Of a stretch of DNA of 64,000 bases, positions 35,605 through 43,984 are shown one piece after another. Made by a program: the position numbers and the translations under genes. The notes below the pieces were generated by a model. That model was given only the letters and a program-made list of their open reading frames with translations. It was not told the DNA's origin and made no database searches. Position 1 is the first letter of the stretch. Each line of letters begins with the position of its first letter. Where the stretch lies: assembly GCF_007744075.1 (NCBI RefSeq), contig NZ_CP036266.1, forward strand, positions 3,767,748 through 3,831,747, written 5' to 3'. Origin of the DNA: Gimesia chilikensis (GTDB lineage Bacteria > Planctomycetota > Planctomycetia > Planctomycetales > Planctomycetaceae).

Positions 35605-38568
35605 TTAGTGAGCGCCAGCACATACTGTTTGGTTAATTAATTCATCGAGTACCTCGGGAGCAGGCAGCTCGAGGTAAACGTTTTCCTCTTCATCAACTTT
35701 AACATTGAATACCTTGACTGCATATTCTTCATCCCCACTCAGGCAGGAACCGTTCTCCAGGGAAAAGGTCTTCTTATGCAGCGGGCAGGCAACTTTGGGG
35801 ATCCCGTGTGAATCTCCCACGATGCCCCGTGAGAGTACCATCGCCTGCTTATGCGGGCACATCTGCTGACAGGCAAACCATTCCCCGCGACTTTCGAAAT
35901 TGAAAACAGCCAGCTGAGATTGACCATATTTGACGGTCGATCCCGATTCCGCTGGGAAATCGCTGACCTGCCCCACTTTGACCCATTTGCGTGGCGGTTC
36001 ATCCATTACGGGGGCCGGTGGTTCAGCGGCCTGCAGGCTCTCGAGCGGAACAAAGTCCGGTGCCCAGTCAACAGGTCGTTTCTGGCCGCGTTGTGGAATG
36101 AGCTCGATTGATGGTTCGTGTTCGTCGGTATTGACGAACTGTTCAAACAAACGCCGCTTGGCAGGATTATCAACGACCTCTTTCCATTCACAGTGATAGC
36201 TGTCGACCAGCGACTGCATCATGTCTTCGAGTTCGTCGCAGATTCCCAGCTTGTCTTCAATGACTACTTCGCGCAGATGTTCGATTCCCCCTTCCAGCTT
36301 ATCCAGCCAGGTGGCGGTGCGTGTCAGTTTGTCTGCGGTCTGAATGTAATACATCAGGAAGCGGTCCAGGTATTTGATACAGGTCTCTTCGTCCAGGTCC
36401 GAAGCAAACAGGTCGGCGTGTCGTGGCTTGGCTCCGCCATTCCCACAAATGTAGAGGTTGTATCCATTCTCGGTCGCGATCAGTCCAAAGTCTTTGCTCT
36501 GCGCTTCCGCACATTCCCGGACACAGCCCGAAACGCCCCCTTTGATTTTATGTGGTGCACGGATTCCGCGGTAGCGCTCTTCGAGGCGAATTGCAAAACC
36601 GACCGAATCTCCCACCCCGTAACGGCACCAGGTGGTACCTACACAGCTTTTGACCGTTCTCAGGGCTTTGCCATAAGCGTGTCCGCTCTCGAAACCGGCA
36701 TCAATCAGTCTTTCCCAGATTCGGGGCAGATCATGCACTTCGGCTCCAAACAGGTCGACCCGCTGACCCCCGGTGATTTTCGTGTAAAGTCCGAAATCCC
36801 GGGCGACTTCACCGAGTACGATGAGTTTTTCTGGCGTGATTTCACCACCGGGAACACGGGGAACGACGGAATACAGACCACCCCGCTGCATGTTTGCAAG
36901 GAACCTGTCATTGGTATCCTGCAGCGGTGCATGCTCGACAATATGCTCGTTCCACAGACTGGCCAGAATCGAGGCCACCGTAGGTTTACAGACCTCACAA
37001 CCATCGCCGGCTCCGCAATCTGCAATCACTTCAGCAAACGACTTCAGCTTTTTGATTTTGATGATATTGAACAACTCGGTGCGTGAGAACTCGAAGTGCT
37101 CGCAGAGGTGGTTGTTAACCGTGATTCCCGCTGCTGCCATCTCGGCTTTGAACACGTCGGTTACCAGGGGCATACAACCACCACAGCCACCGCCTGCTTT
37201 TGTGCAGGCTTTGACTTCGTCGACCGATGTCAGCTCCTGATCCTGAATCGCCGCGCAGATCTGTCCCTTCGTGACATTGTTGCATGAGCAGATTTGTGCT
37301 TCGTCAGGCATGTCCGCAGCACTGCCGCCGGGAATCCCCCCTCCGCTGCCCACGACCAGTTCGTGGGGACTGCAGGGGAGTTTGTCTTCCGACTTGGCCA
37401 GCAGGGACAGGCTACCGTAATCGGAAGCATCTCCAATCAGGATGCCTCCCAGCAGGTGAGTCCCCTCGGTGTTAAACACCAGTTTTTTGTAGACGCCCTT
37501 AAACGGGTCTTCGAAGGTCAGGCTTTTGGAAATGTCAGGCCCCGCTTCGTAATCACCGAAGCTGGCAACATCGACGCCCATCAGTTTGAGCTTGGTTGAA
37601 AGATCGCTGCCCGTAAATTCCGCTTCGCCGTGACACAGATGGGTCGCTGCCACTTCAGCCATCTGATAGCCGGGAGCGACCAGACCGTAGACCATACCGG
37701 AATGCAAGGCGACTTCACCGACCGCGTAAATGTCGGGATCAGACGTCTGCAGAAAATCATTCACCAGGATGCCGCCACGCGGTCCGACTTCGAGATCACA
37801 TTGCCGGGCCAGTTCATCACGGGGACGGATCCCGGCGGAAACGATGATCATATCCAGATCCAATGTATCGCCATCCTGGAAGAGAATTCCCTCGACGCGG
37901 GATTCGCCCAGAACCTTTTCGGTGGCTTTATTCAGATGGACCTGGACGCCCAGTTCCTCGATTTTCTGTACGAGGACTTTCGAACCCGCGTCATCAATCT
38001 GACGAGGCATGAGCCGGGGGGCAAATTCCAGCACGTGTGTCTGTAGTCCCAGGTCGAGAGCTGCCTTGGCTGCTTCGAGTCCGAGCAGACCGCCACCGAT
38101 GACTGCTGCAGTCTTGGACTGTTTCGCGTAAGCGATGATCTGTTCGAGGTCGTTGATCGTGCGATAGACGAACACCCCCCGGTTTTTGATCCCCGGCACG
38201 TCCGGCACAAAAGGATAAGAACCAGTGGCGATTACGACTTTGTCATAGGGGATTTCCACCCCTTTCTGGGAGCGGATGATCTTATTTTCACGGTCGATGC
38301 TCACGGCTCGATCGGAGAGATGCAGGTCGATCTGGTTGTCCGCGTACCATTCCTTGCGGGCCAGCATCAGTTTTTCCGCATCATTATGGGCAAAAAACTG
38401 GGTCAGGCCAACGCGGTCATAAGCGGCCCGGGGCTCTTCACAGAACGTGGTGATTTTATATTCCTGTTGCTCATCCTTATCGACAAGCTGCTCGCAAAAT
38501 CGCAAGCCGACCATTCCGTTGCCGATGACGACGACATTCTTCTTGTTGTCGAAGTTCTGCTGAATCAC
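35605..38568 (-). CDS. nirBD: Assimilatory nitrite reductase, NirB and NirD fused
   Basis: 987 residues, GTG start with an upstream AGGTAGGA site. FAD/NAD(P)-disulfide reductase domain about 1-310 (VVVIGNGMVGLRFCEQL; AAVIGGGLLGLEAAKAAL), two BFD-like cysteine regions (AQICSCNNVTKGQI...GGGCGGCMP, and CGAGDGCEVCKP), then the siroheme/[4Fe-4S] sulfite-nitrite reductase part with VGTTWCRYGVGDS and SGCVRECAEAQSKDFG and GNGGAKPRHADLF. The last 110 residues are a Rieske-type NirD domain with CPHKQ and CPLHKKTF. NirB and NirD are usually separate subunits; the fusion is seen in some bacteria. It reduces nitrite to ammonium with NAD(P)H. Confidence 0.93.
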   Translation of the reverse strand: MIQQNFDNKKNVVVIGNGMVGLRFCEQLVDKDEQQEYKITTFCEEPRAAYDRVGLTQFFAHNDAEKLMLARKEWYADNQIDLHLSDRAVSIDRENKIIRSQKGVEIPYDKVVIATGSYPFVPDVPGIKNRGVFVYRTINDLEQIIAYAKQSKTAAVIGGGLLGLEAAKAALDLGLQTHVLEFAPRLMPRQIDDAGSKVLVQKIEELGVQVHLNKATEKVLGESRVEGILFQDGDTLDLDMIIVSAGIRPRDELARQCDLEVGPRGGILVNDFLQTSDPDIYAVGEVALHSGMVYGLVAPGYQMAEVAATHLCHGEAEFTGSDLSTKLKLMGVDVASFGDYEAGPDISKSLTFEDPFKGVYKKLVFNTEGTHLLGGILIGDASDYGSLSLLAKSEDKLPCSPHELVVGSGGGIPGGSAADMPDEAQICSCNNVTKGQICAAIQDQELTSVDEVKACTKAGGGCGGCMPLVTDVFKAEMAAAGITVNNHLCEHFEFSRTELFNIIKIKKLKSFAEVIADCGAGDGCEVCKPTVASILASLWNEHIVEHAPLQDTNDRFLANMQRGGLYSVVPRVPGGEITPEKLIVLGEVARDFGLYTKITGGQRVDLFGAEVHDLPRIWERLIDAGFESGHAYGKALRTVKSCVGTTWCRYGVGDSVGFAIRLEERYRGIRAPHKIKGGVSGCVRECAEAQSKDFGLIATENGYNLYICGNGGAKPRHADLFASDLDEETCIKYLDRFLMYYIQTADKLTRTATWLDKLEGGIEHLREVVIEDKLGICDELEDMMQSLVDSYHCEWKEVVDNPAKRRLFEQFVNTDEHEPSIELIPQRGQKRPVDWAPDFVPLESLQAAEPPAPVMDEPPRKWVKVGQVSDFPAESGSTVKYGQSQLAVFNFESRGEWFACQQMCPHKQAMVLSRGIVGDSHGIPKVACPLHKKTFSLENGSCLSGDEEYAVKVFNVKVDEEENVYLELPAPEVLDELINQTVCAGAH

Positions 38569-38632
38569 GTTATCCTACCTTTTAATTGAGCACTTGAAGT
38601 TTGATATTTGAATTGCTTTCCTCGTCAGTCGC

Positions 38633-40012
38633 TTATTGTCCCATGGAGGGGGCAAGTTCCTGTTCGCCAGGCTGTGGTGCGAGCGCAGATTCATGGGCCA
38701 GGCGGGCTTCCTCTTCCATTTCCTCACTGAACCGCACGAGGAAGGTCAGAAAAGCACAGCAGGTGACGATCGCTCCCAGAATGAACAGAGCGGTCGGCCA
38801 GTTGATGGCCTGGGTTTTAAACAGAAAGCCCGCTGTGACTGCCCCGGCGTTGCCACCGGCGCCGACGATACCTGAGACTGCTCCCAGCGCTTTTTTGTTG
38901 ATGAACGGTACAACGGAGTAAGTCGCCCCTTCTGACATCTGCACAAACAGGCTGAAGACGATCAGTGAGGGCAGTGCCATGGCGAGAACACTCATCTGTG
39001 AAAAGACCATCAGAGCAATACCTTCACAGAAGACGGCGATAAACAGCCATTTGACGCGGCCGCTGAGCCCCCACTTCTGTCCGAAGCGGTCACCGAAGAT
39101 TCCCCCCAGTGTTCGGGCGAAGATATTCATCAGTCCGAACAAACCCGCAAACAGACCGGCCATTTTCACAGCCTTGGTCGTATCCATGCTTTTGAAGTAG
39201 TCGAAGTAATCGAGGAAGTAGAGGGCTGCCACGTTGTTGATGGTCAGTTCGATTCCGAAACAGGCACCATAAATCACGAACAACGCCCAGACGCGATGGT
39301 CTTTACAGACATTCAGGAATTGCCCTTTCTGCTGAGCTTTCTGAGGCATCTTGCCTGCTTCCCGGAGTTCTTTGAAGTTCCCGTCAGGAGCATCCTGGGT
39401 CAGAAAGTAATAGGCGATTCCAGTCAAGGCACACACCAGGCCGGCAAGAAACATCGATGCGCGCCAGCCGATCGAATCGCTGAACCCAAGGATGCCGACG
39501 AACAGTCCGAAAATCAGTGGCATCACCATCTGTGTCACTCCACCCCCCAGGTTTCCCCAGCCGGCGGTGGTTGCATTGGCGGTTCCCACACAATTCGGTG
39601 CGAACATTAAAGAAGTGTGATACTGCGTGATCACAAATGCGGCCCCAATCGCCCCGATCGCAATCCGAAAGATCAGGAACGTGGTGTAATCATGCGCGAA
39701 GCCGATCCCCATCACGGGAATGGCTCCCAGGACCAGCAACCAGGTATAGGCCAGGCGGGGGCCAATCTGATCACAGAGCCAGCCGATGAACAGTCGCGCG
39801 ATGACCGTAATCGCTACTGATCCTATAATACACCAGCCGACCTGCTCCCTGGTCAGGCTCATTTCCTCGCGGACAATATTCATCAACGGTGCGATGCCGA
39901 ACCAGGCAAAGAAACACAAAAAGAAAGCAAACCAGGACATATGAAATGCCCGCATCTGGGGCGTTGAGAAGTTAAACAGGTTGATCCGGGTTGCTTTGTT
40001 TTGAAGTTCCAT
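38633..40012 (-). CDS. narK: NarK-type nitrate/nitrite transporter
   Basis: 459 residues and twelve predicted membrane helices of the major facilitator superfamily. The nitrate signatures are visible as TTAGWGNLGGGVTQMVMP and VSGIVGAGGNAGAV, together with ARLFIGWLCDQIGPRLAY after helix 2. It is the first gene of the nitrate operon, so uptake of nitrate or nitrite is the likely role. 64 bases separate it from nirBD. Confidence 0.92.
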   Translation of the reverse strand: MELQNKATRINLFNFSTPQMRAFHMSWFAFFLCFFAWFGIAPLMNIVREEMSLTREQVGWCIIGSVAITVIARLFIGWLCDQIGPRLAYTWLLVLGAIPVMGIGFAHDYTTFLIFRIAIGAIGAAFVITQYHTSLMFAPNCVGTANATTAGWGNLGGGVTQMVMPLIFGLFVGILGFSDSIGWRASMFLAGLVCALTGIAYYFLTQDAPDGNFKELREAGKMPQKAQQKGQFLNVCKDHRVWALFVIYGACFGIELTINNVAALYFLDYFDYFKSMDTTKAVKMAGLFAGLFGLMNIFARTLGGIFGDRFGQKWGLSGRVKWLFIAVFCEGIALMVFSQMSVLAMALPSLIVFSLFVQMSEGATYSVVPFINKKALGAVSGIVGAGGNAGAVTAGFLFKTQAINWPTALFILGAIVTCCAFLTFLVRFSEEMEEEARLAHESALAPQPGEQELAPSMGQ

Positions 40013-40135
40013 TTTCTGAGAGCTTTCTTGTGGATTCGAGGTGAACTCGAGACTGCTTCCACTCTCTTCAGTAAAATGTCGTGGCGGATCGACGGTCTGC
40101 GCAGAGATACCCTGCGTAAGATTGAGAGAGGAGTT

Positions 40136-40164
40136 AGACTGCGTCTGTCGGGATCAGTCAGTCT
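40136..40164 (-). promoter_or_regulatory. Hairpin in the nitrate operon leader (second)
   Basis: agactg (40136-40141) pairs with cagtct (40159-40164) around a 17-base loop, directly adjacent to the larger hairpin at 40168-40207. On its own this is weak; its proximity makes a tandem structure. Confidence 0.35.
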
Positions 40165-40167
40165 CTG

Positions 40168-40207
40168 CTGCAAGCATTGGAAGGAGCGCGGCACTAATGG
40201 CTTGCAG
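40168..40207 (-). promoter_or_regulatory. Hairpin in the nitrate operon leader (main)
   Basis: ctgcaagcatt (40168-40178) pairs with aatggcttgcag (40196-40207), 11 base pairs with one bulged base, loop of 17. It lies about 156-195 bases upstream of narK and inside the leader predicted from the sigma-54 element. Confidence 0.5.
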
Positions 40208-40365
40208 ACGAATTTGAAATATCAATTGTTGAATGAGTTGGCTTTAGTTCATGTTCAATCAGATATTCTGTGATGGACTGCGACTCCACTAGCGCAACAG
40301 AGACCGCAGAAAGATCTACCGACAGGATGTGAAGCATGCCGGTATTAATTCTGAATGAAGACTAG

Positions 40366-40380
40366 GCAAAGCGTGTGCCT
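40366..40380 (-). promoter_or_regulatory. Candidate sigma-54 promoter (-24/-12) of the nitrate operon
   Basis: The minus strand reads AGGCACACGCTTTGC. Compared with TGGCAC-N5-TTGC, it matches five of six bases at -24 and all four at -12, with the required GG-N10-GC spacing. Predicted transcription start is near 40354, giving a leader of about 340 bases before narK. Sigma-54 control would fit a nitrogen assimilation operon. Confidence 0.6.
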
Positions 40381-40427
40381 AAAAAATAAGACAATGATCT
40401 TAATAAAATCGACACGGTCGTTAGCAT

Positions 40428-40469
40428 CTTGAAAACCCCTGCGATGGGAGAGCGAATCGGGTTTTCAAG
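40428..40469. promoter_or_regulatory. Long inverted repeat upstream of the sigma-54 element
   Basis: cttgaaaaccc (40428-40438) and gggttttcaag (40459-40469) are perfect 11-base arms around a 20-base spacer. The centre is about 95 bases upstream of the predicted nitrate operon start, where enhancer-binding proteins usually sit. It is also 110 bases after the nadA stop, so it could instead act as a terminator, but on the minus strand no T-tract follows it. Confidence 0.55.
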
Positions 40470-40578
40470 TACTCAAAAAAATTCGAGCAGGCGGAAGGAG
40501 ACGCTATTAAGTGTGCAGGTAATGCGCGTAAGTGCCCGGTATATAAGCAGGAGGCAGCATCCGGGATAGGAGGTTCGA

Positions 40579-41568
40579 CTACTGCAGCAGGCTGCGTTCG
40601 AGAACGTCGCGGGCTTTGTCGAAGTACGGCTGCCATTCGATTTCCGGCTTACCATATTTCAGACAGTCGCGGACTTTCTGTAGCGTATTGAGGGCCATAT
40701 GCGGGCAGCGGTTACAGGCACATGTTTCTCCTGAAGATGCCATGATGCCCGGCACGGGAAGATAATTGTGCTGGGGAGCCGATTTTTCCAGGGGGTGAAT
40801 CATGTTCGCTTCGGTTGCGATCAGAAACGTACCCGGTTCTTTGATCGACATGACATACTGACGCAATTTCTCTGTCCCTCCGATGAAGTCAGAGACTTCC
40901 AGAATCGAATGCGGGCATTCGGGGTGTGCCAGGACAATCGATCCCGGATTATTCTTCTTGGCCCGCAACAGATCCTGCACGCTGAAGATCTCATGCACCA
41001 TACAGGAACCGGGCCAGAGAATCATCTGCCGACCGGTGACTTCCTGCAGGTAACGTCCCAGGTGCTGATCCGGCACGAACAGGATTTCTTTATCAGCAGG
41101 TACCCGGTCAATAATTTCCCGGGCATTTCCACTGGTGACAATCCAGTCGCAGAGGCTTTTGACCTTCGCACTGGTATTGATGTAGGCCACAGTTTCAAAA
41201 TCACGCCCTTCGGCGCGGAGCTTCTCCTGGAACTGGAGCAGGTCTTCGTACTGGCAACTGTCTGCCAGGGAGCACCCGGCATGCAGATCGGGCAGCAGTA
41301 CCGTTTTTTCGGGGCTGAGAATCTTGGTCGATTCCGCCATGAAATGTACGCCGGAAAAGACGATCGTCGAGGTTTCTACTTTGACGGCGTCACGGGCCAG
41401 TTTCAGGCTGTCGCCCGTAAAATCTGCGACATCCTGAATGTCTCCATCAATATAGAAGTGAGCCAGCAGAGTTGCATCTTTTTCTTTCTTCAGCGCATCG
41501 ATCTCATCCATCAGATCAAGGGGATCTTCATAGACACCTTCACCGGGATCGACTGTAGGCAACGACAT
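40579..41568 (-). CDS. nadA: Quinolinate synthase NadA
   Basis: 329 residues from ATG 41568, the start that gives the usual family N-terminus; the frame extends to 41643. It condenses iminoaspartate with dihydroxyacetone phosphate to quinolinate for NAD synthesis and carries a [4Fe-4S] cluster. Family motifs: [60 protein letters not shown] and [14 protein letters not shown], the last with the C-terminal cluster cysteine. It is transcribed alone; nadB and nadC are not nearby. Confidence 0.93.
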   Translation of the reverse strand: MSLPTVDPGEGVYEDPLDLMDEIDALKKEKDATLLAHFYIDGDIQDVADFTGDSLKLARDAVKVETSTIVFSGVHFMAESTKILSPEKTVLLPDLHAGCSLADSCQYEDLLQFQEKLRAEGRDFETVAYINTSAKVKSLCDWIVTSGNAREIIDRVPADKEILFVPDQHLGRYLQEVTGRQMILWPGSCMVHEIFSVQDLLRAKKNNPGSIVLAHPECPHSILEVSDFIGGTEKLRQYVMSIKEPGTFLIATEANMIHPLEKSAPQHNYLPVPGIMASSGETCACNRCPHMALNTLQKVRDCLKYGKPEIEWQPYFDKARDVLERSLLQ

Positions 41569-41773
41569 TGACTCACATCCTTTGAAATTCGAGAGCAGAA
41601 ACAGGTGTGTCGAGGGGAAACCATCGCGTTGTGCCAGGTTCAACAGTTCAGCATCATAAACTTGCTGGAGAATCTGAAACCTTTGCTGTACAACATTAGT
41701 AATATTGTTTAAGGAATTACCTCCTCGTCAAGCACCCAATATTCTATATAATTCCGCGAAGGTTTAGAACTCT

Positions 41774-42598
41774 ATGGCTGATCAAACATTGCGAATCCTG
41801 GTATTTGGCGCTCACCCTGATGATTGCGACATCAAAGCGGGGGGCACAGCCGCCCTGTACCAGCAGGCCGGTCATACCGTGAAATTCGTCAGTGTGACCA
41901 ATGGAGAATCGGGTCATCACCGGATTTCCGGAGAGGAACTGGCCGGAATTCGTCGTGCTGAAGCTGCTGCCGCCGGGCGTGCTCTCGGGATCGAATACGA
42001 AGTTTTGAACAATCGGGACGGTTACCTGCAGCCCACAATCGAGGCCCGTTTCGAGATTATTCGACTGATTCGTACTTTCCAGCCCGACCTGATCCTGACA
42101 CACCGCCCTAACGATTATCATCCTGATCATCGATATACCTCGCAACTGGTCTGTGACGCCGCCTACATGGTTACGGTGCCTCCCATCGTACCAGACGTCC
42201 CTGCCCTGCGGGAAAATCCGGTCATCGCGTATCTGTCAGATCACTTTACCCGGCCTTACCCGTTTTCGCCCACGGTGGTCATCGATATCGAACCGGTCTG
42301 GAATCGCGTGATCGATGCCCTCGACTGTCACAGCAGTCAGTTCTACGACTGGCTGGCTTATAACCATTTCTATGAAGATGAGGTTCCGCAGGATCCCGCG
42401 GAACGCAAAGTCTGGCTTAGTGGCAAGATGAAAGACCGCATCGGGCCGCTGGCGGATCGATATCGGGATCTGGTAATCGAAATATATGGGCCCGAACGCG
42501 GCAAGGAAATTCAACTGATCGATGCGTTTGAGCCCTGTGAATATGGCTCTCCCCTGACCTCTGACAATGTCAAAACCCTGTTTCCGTTTCTTCCCTGA
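41774..42598 (+). CDS. PIG-L/LmbE-family zinc deacetylase
   Basis: 274 residues. The zinc and catalytic motif GAHPDDCDIKAGGTAAL near the N-terminus and the second motif HRPNDYHPDHRYTS are those of PIG-L family N-acetylglucosamine-type deacetylases (LmbE, MshB, BshB relatives). There is no signal peptide, so it should act in the cytoplasm. The substrate is not predictable from sequence alone. The next gene, a di-heme cytochrome, starts 33 bases downstream and may be cotranscribed. Confidence 0.88.
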   Translation: MADQTLRILVFGAHPDDCDIKAGGTAALYQQAGHTVKFVSVTNGESGHHRISGEELAGIRRAEAAAAGRALGIEYEVLNNRDGYLQPTIEARFEIIRLIRTFQPDLILTHRPNDYHPDHRYTSQLVCDAAYMVTVPPIVPDVPALRENPVIAYLSDHFTRPYPFSPTVVIDIEPVWNRVIDALDCHSSQFYDWLAYNHFYEDEVPQDPAERKVWLSGKMKDRIGPLADRYRDLVIEIYGPERGKEIQLIDAFEPCEYGSPLTSDNVKTLFPFLP

Positions 42599-42631
42599 CC
42601 TGTTTTCTTTCTGAGATTGATTTGAAATAAC

Positions 42632-43984
42632 ATGCGAACCCTCTGTTTCTGCTTCTTGATGCTTGTGCAGCTAACTGCCTCTGTCATTCCGTTAATGGCG
42701 GAAGAAGAACCGTCTGCTGCACGCGGATACCAGCTGCTGACCGAAAAAACGTACCTGCCTCCCGACTTCGATCAGGCTGTGTTTGATGATCTCTGGAAAG
42801 TCTGGCCGGAAGACCAGCGCAAGCAGGCTGAAGCAGCGACTCAGGCAGAGCGGCGACAGATGATTTTTGACTATTACGGGATCATGCAGAAACCCGAGTC
42901 GGAGTCATCCCCGCTGGGCTATGTGGTCACGAACGAACAGAAGTGGGTCATGAACTGCTTTGCCTGTCATAGTGGCAAGGTGGCCGGTCAGGTGATACCT
43001 GGAGCTCCCAACAGTCATATTGGCCTGCATACGCTGACCGAAGATGTAAGCAAAATCAAACTGCAACAGTTAAAGAAGCTGAGCCACCTGGATCTGGCTG
43101 CAGTAGGGATGCCCCTGGGGACGACGCACGGCACGACCAACGCTGTCATTTTTGGTGTCGTACTCGATTCCCTGCGTGATGGGGAGATGAATTTCGATAA
43201 GACCCGACCGATTCCCGAACTGCTGCATCATGATATGGATCCCCCGGCCTGGTGGAACGTAAAACGCAAGTCGAAGATCTATTCCGATGCCTTCATGACC
43301 AAAAATCACCGGGTGCTCATGCAGTTCATTCTCATTCCTCGCAACAATGCACGACAGGTCAAACAGTGGGAGGCGGACTTCGCGAACATTCTGGCTTACA
43401 TTGAATCACTTGAACCTCCCCGCTATCGCTGGCCCGTTGATGAACAGCTGGCCGCACGGGGGCGTATCATCTTCGACCAGAATTGTGCCCGTTGTCACGG
43501 TACTTATGGAGAGAACCCGAGTTATCCCGAGAAGGTTATCCCGCTGGCTGAATTGAAGACAGACCCCGTGCGTCATCAATCCCTGCCTCCCGCTTACCGG
43601 GCAGCCCTGAATGAGAGTTGGCTCTCTCGCTATGGCAAGGATCCGGTCGTCGAAGCCCCAGCCGGCTACGTGGCTCCGCCACTCGACGGAATCTGGGCAT
43701 CAGCGCCTTATTTTCATAACGGATCGGTGCCCACGCTCTGGCATGTATTGCATCCCGAAGCACGGCCGCAAGTCTGGAAGCGGACTGTAGACGGTTATGA
43801 TGTGAATCGCGTGGGACTGGAGATCGAAAGTTTACCTGAGCTGCCGGCAAAACTGTCTACCGTCGAACGGAGACGCCACTTCGACACTACGAAGTTCGGC
43901 AAATCAGCCGCGGGACACGAGTATCCCAATGACCTCAATGAAGCAGAGAAACAGGCAGTACTCGAGTATCTCAAAACGCTATGA
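42632..43984 (+). CDS. Exported di-heme c-type cytochrome, peroxidase/RoxA-like
   Basis: 450 residues. Signal peptide (LMLVQLTASVIPLMAEEE), first heme motif CFACHSGKVAG near residue 110 and second CARCHGTYGENP near 285. The C-terminal half has APPLDGIWASAPYFHNGSVP, typical of the cytochrome c peroxidase/rubber-oxygenase (RoxA-like) superfamily in which the HNGSVP stretch follows the second heme. Function unknown; a peroxidase or oxygenase is possible. Its stop overlaps the convergent CPBP protease gene by 14 bases. Confidence 0.8.
   Translation: MRTLCFCFLMLVQLTASVIPLMAEEEPSAARGYQLLTEKTYLPPDFDQAVFDDLWKVWPEDQRKQAEAATQAERRQMIFDYYGIMQKPESESSPLGYVVTNEQKWVMNCFACHSGKVAGQVIPGAPNSHIGLHTLTEDVSKIKLQQLKKLSHLDLAAVGMPLGTTHGTTNAVIFGVVLDSLRDGEMNFDKTRPIPELLHHDMDPPAWWNVKRKSKIYSDAFMTKNHRVLMQFILIPRNNARQVKQWEADFANILAYIESLEPPRYRWPVDEQLAARGRIIFDQNCARCHGTYGENPSYPEKVIPLAELKTDPVRHQSLPPAYRAALNESWLSRYGKDPVVEAPAGYVAPPLDGIWASAPYFHNGSVPTLWHVLHPEARPQVWKRTVDGYDVNRVGLEIESLPELPAKLSTVERRRHFDTTKFGKSAAGHEYPNDLNEAEKQAVLEYLKTL

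Larger units (their letters stand above)
40013..40578. other. Long control region and leader of the nitrate operon
   Basis: 566 bases between the nadA stop and the narK start. Reading in the direction of the nitrate operon it holds: a long inverted repeat (40428-40469), a sigma-54-type element (40366-40380), then a leader of about 340 bases with hairpins at 40168-40207 and 40136-40164. No convincing coding frame is present. Confidence 0.6.

Noticed and set aside
40428-40469. Inverted repeat as a nadA terminator
   Set aside because: Perfect arms, but no T-run follows on the nadA strand and it lies 110 bases beyond the stop; position suits an enhancer better. The terminator reading is not excluded.
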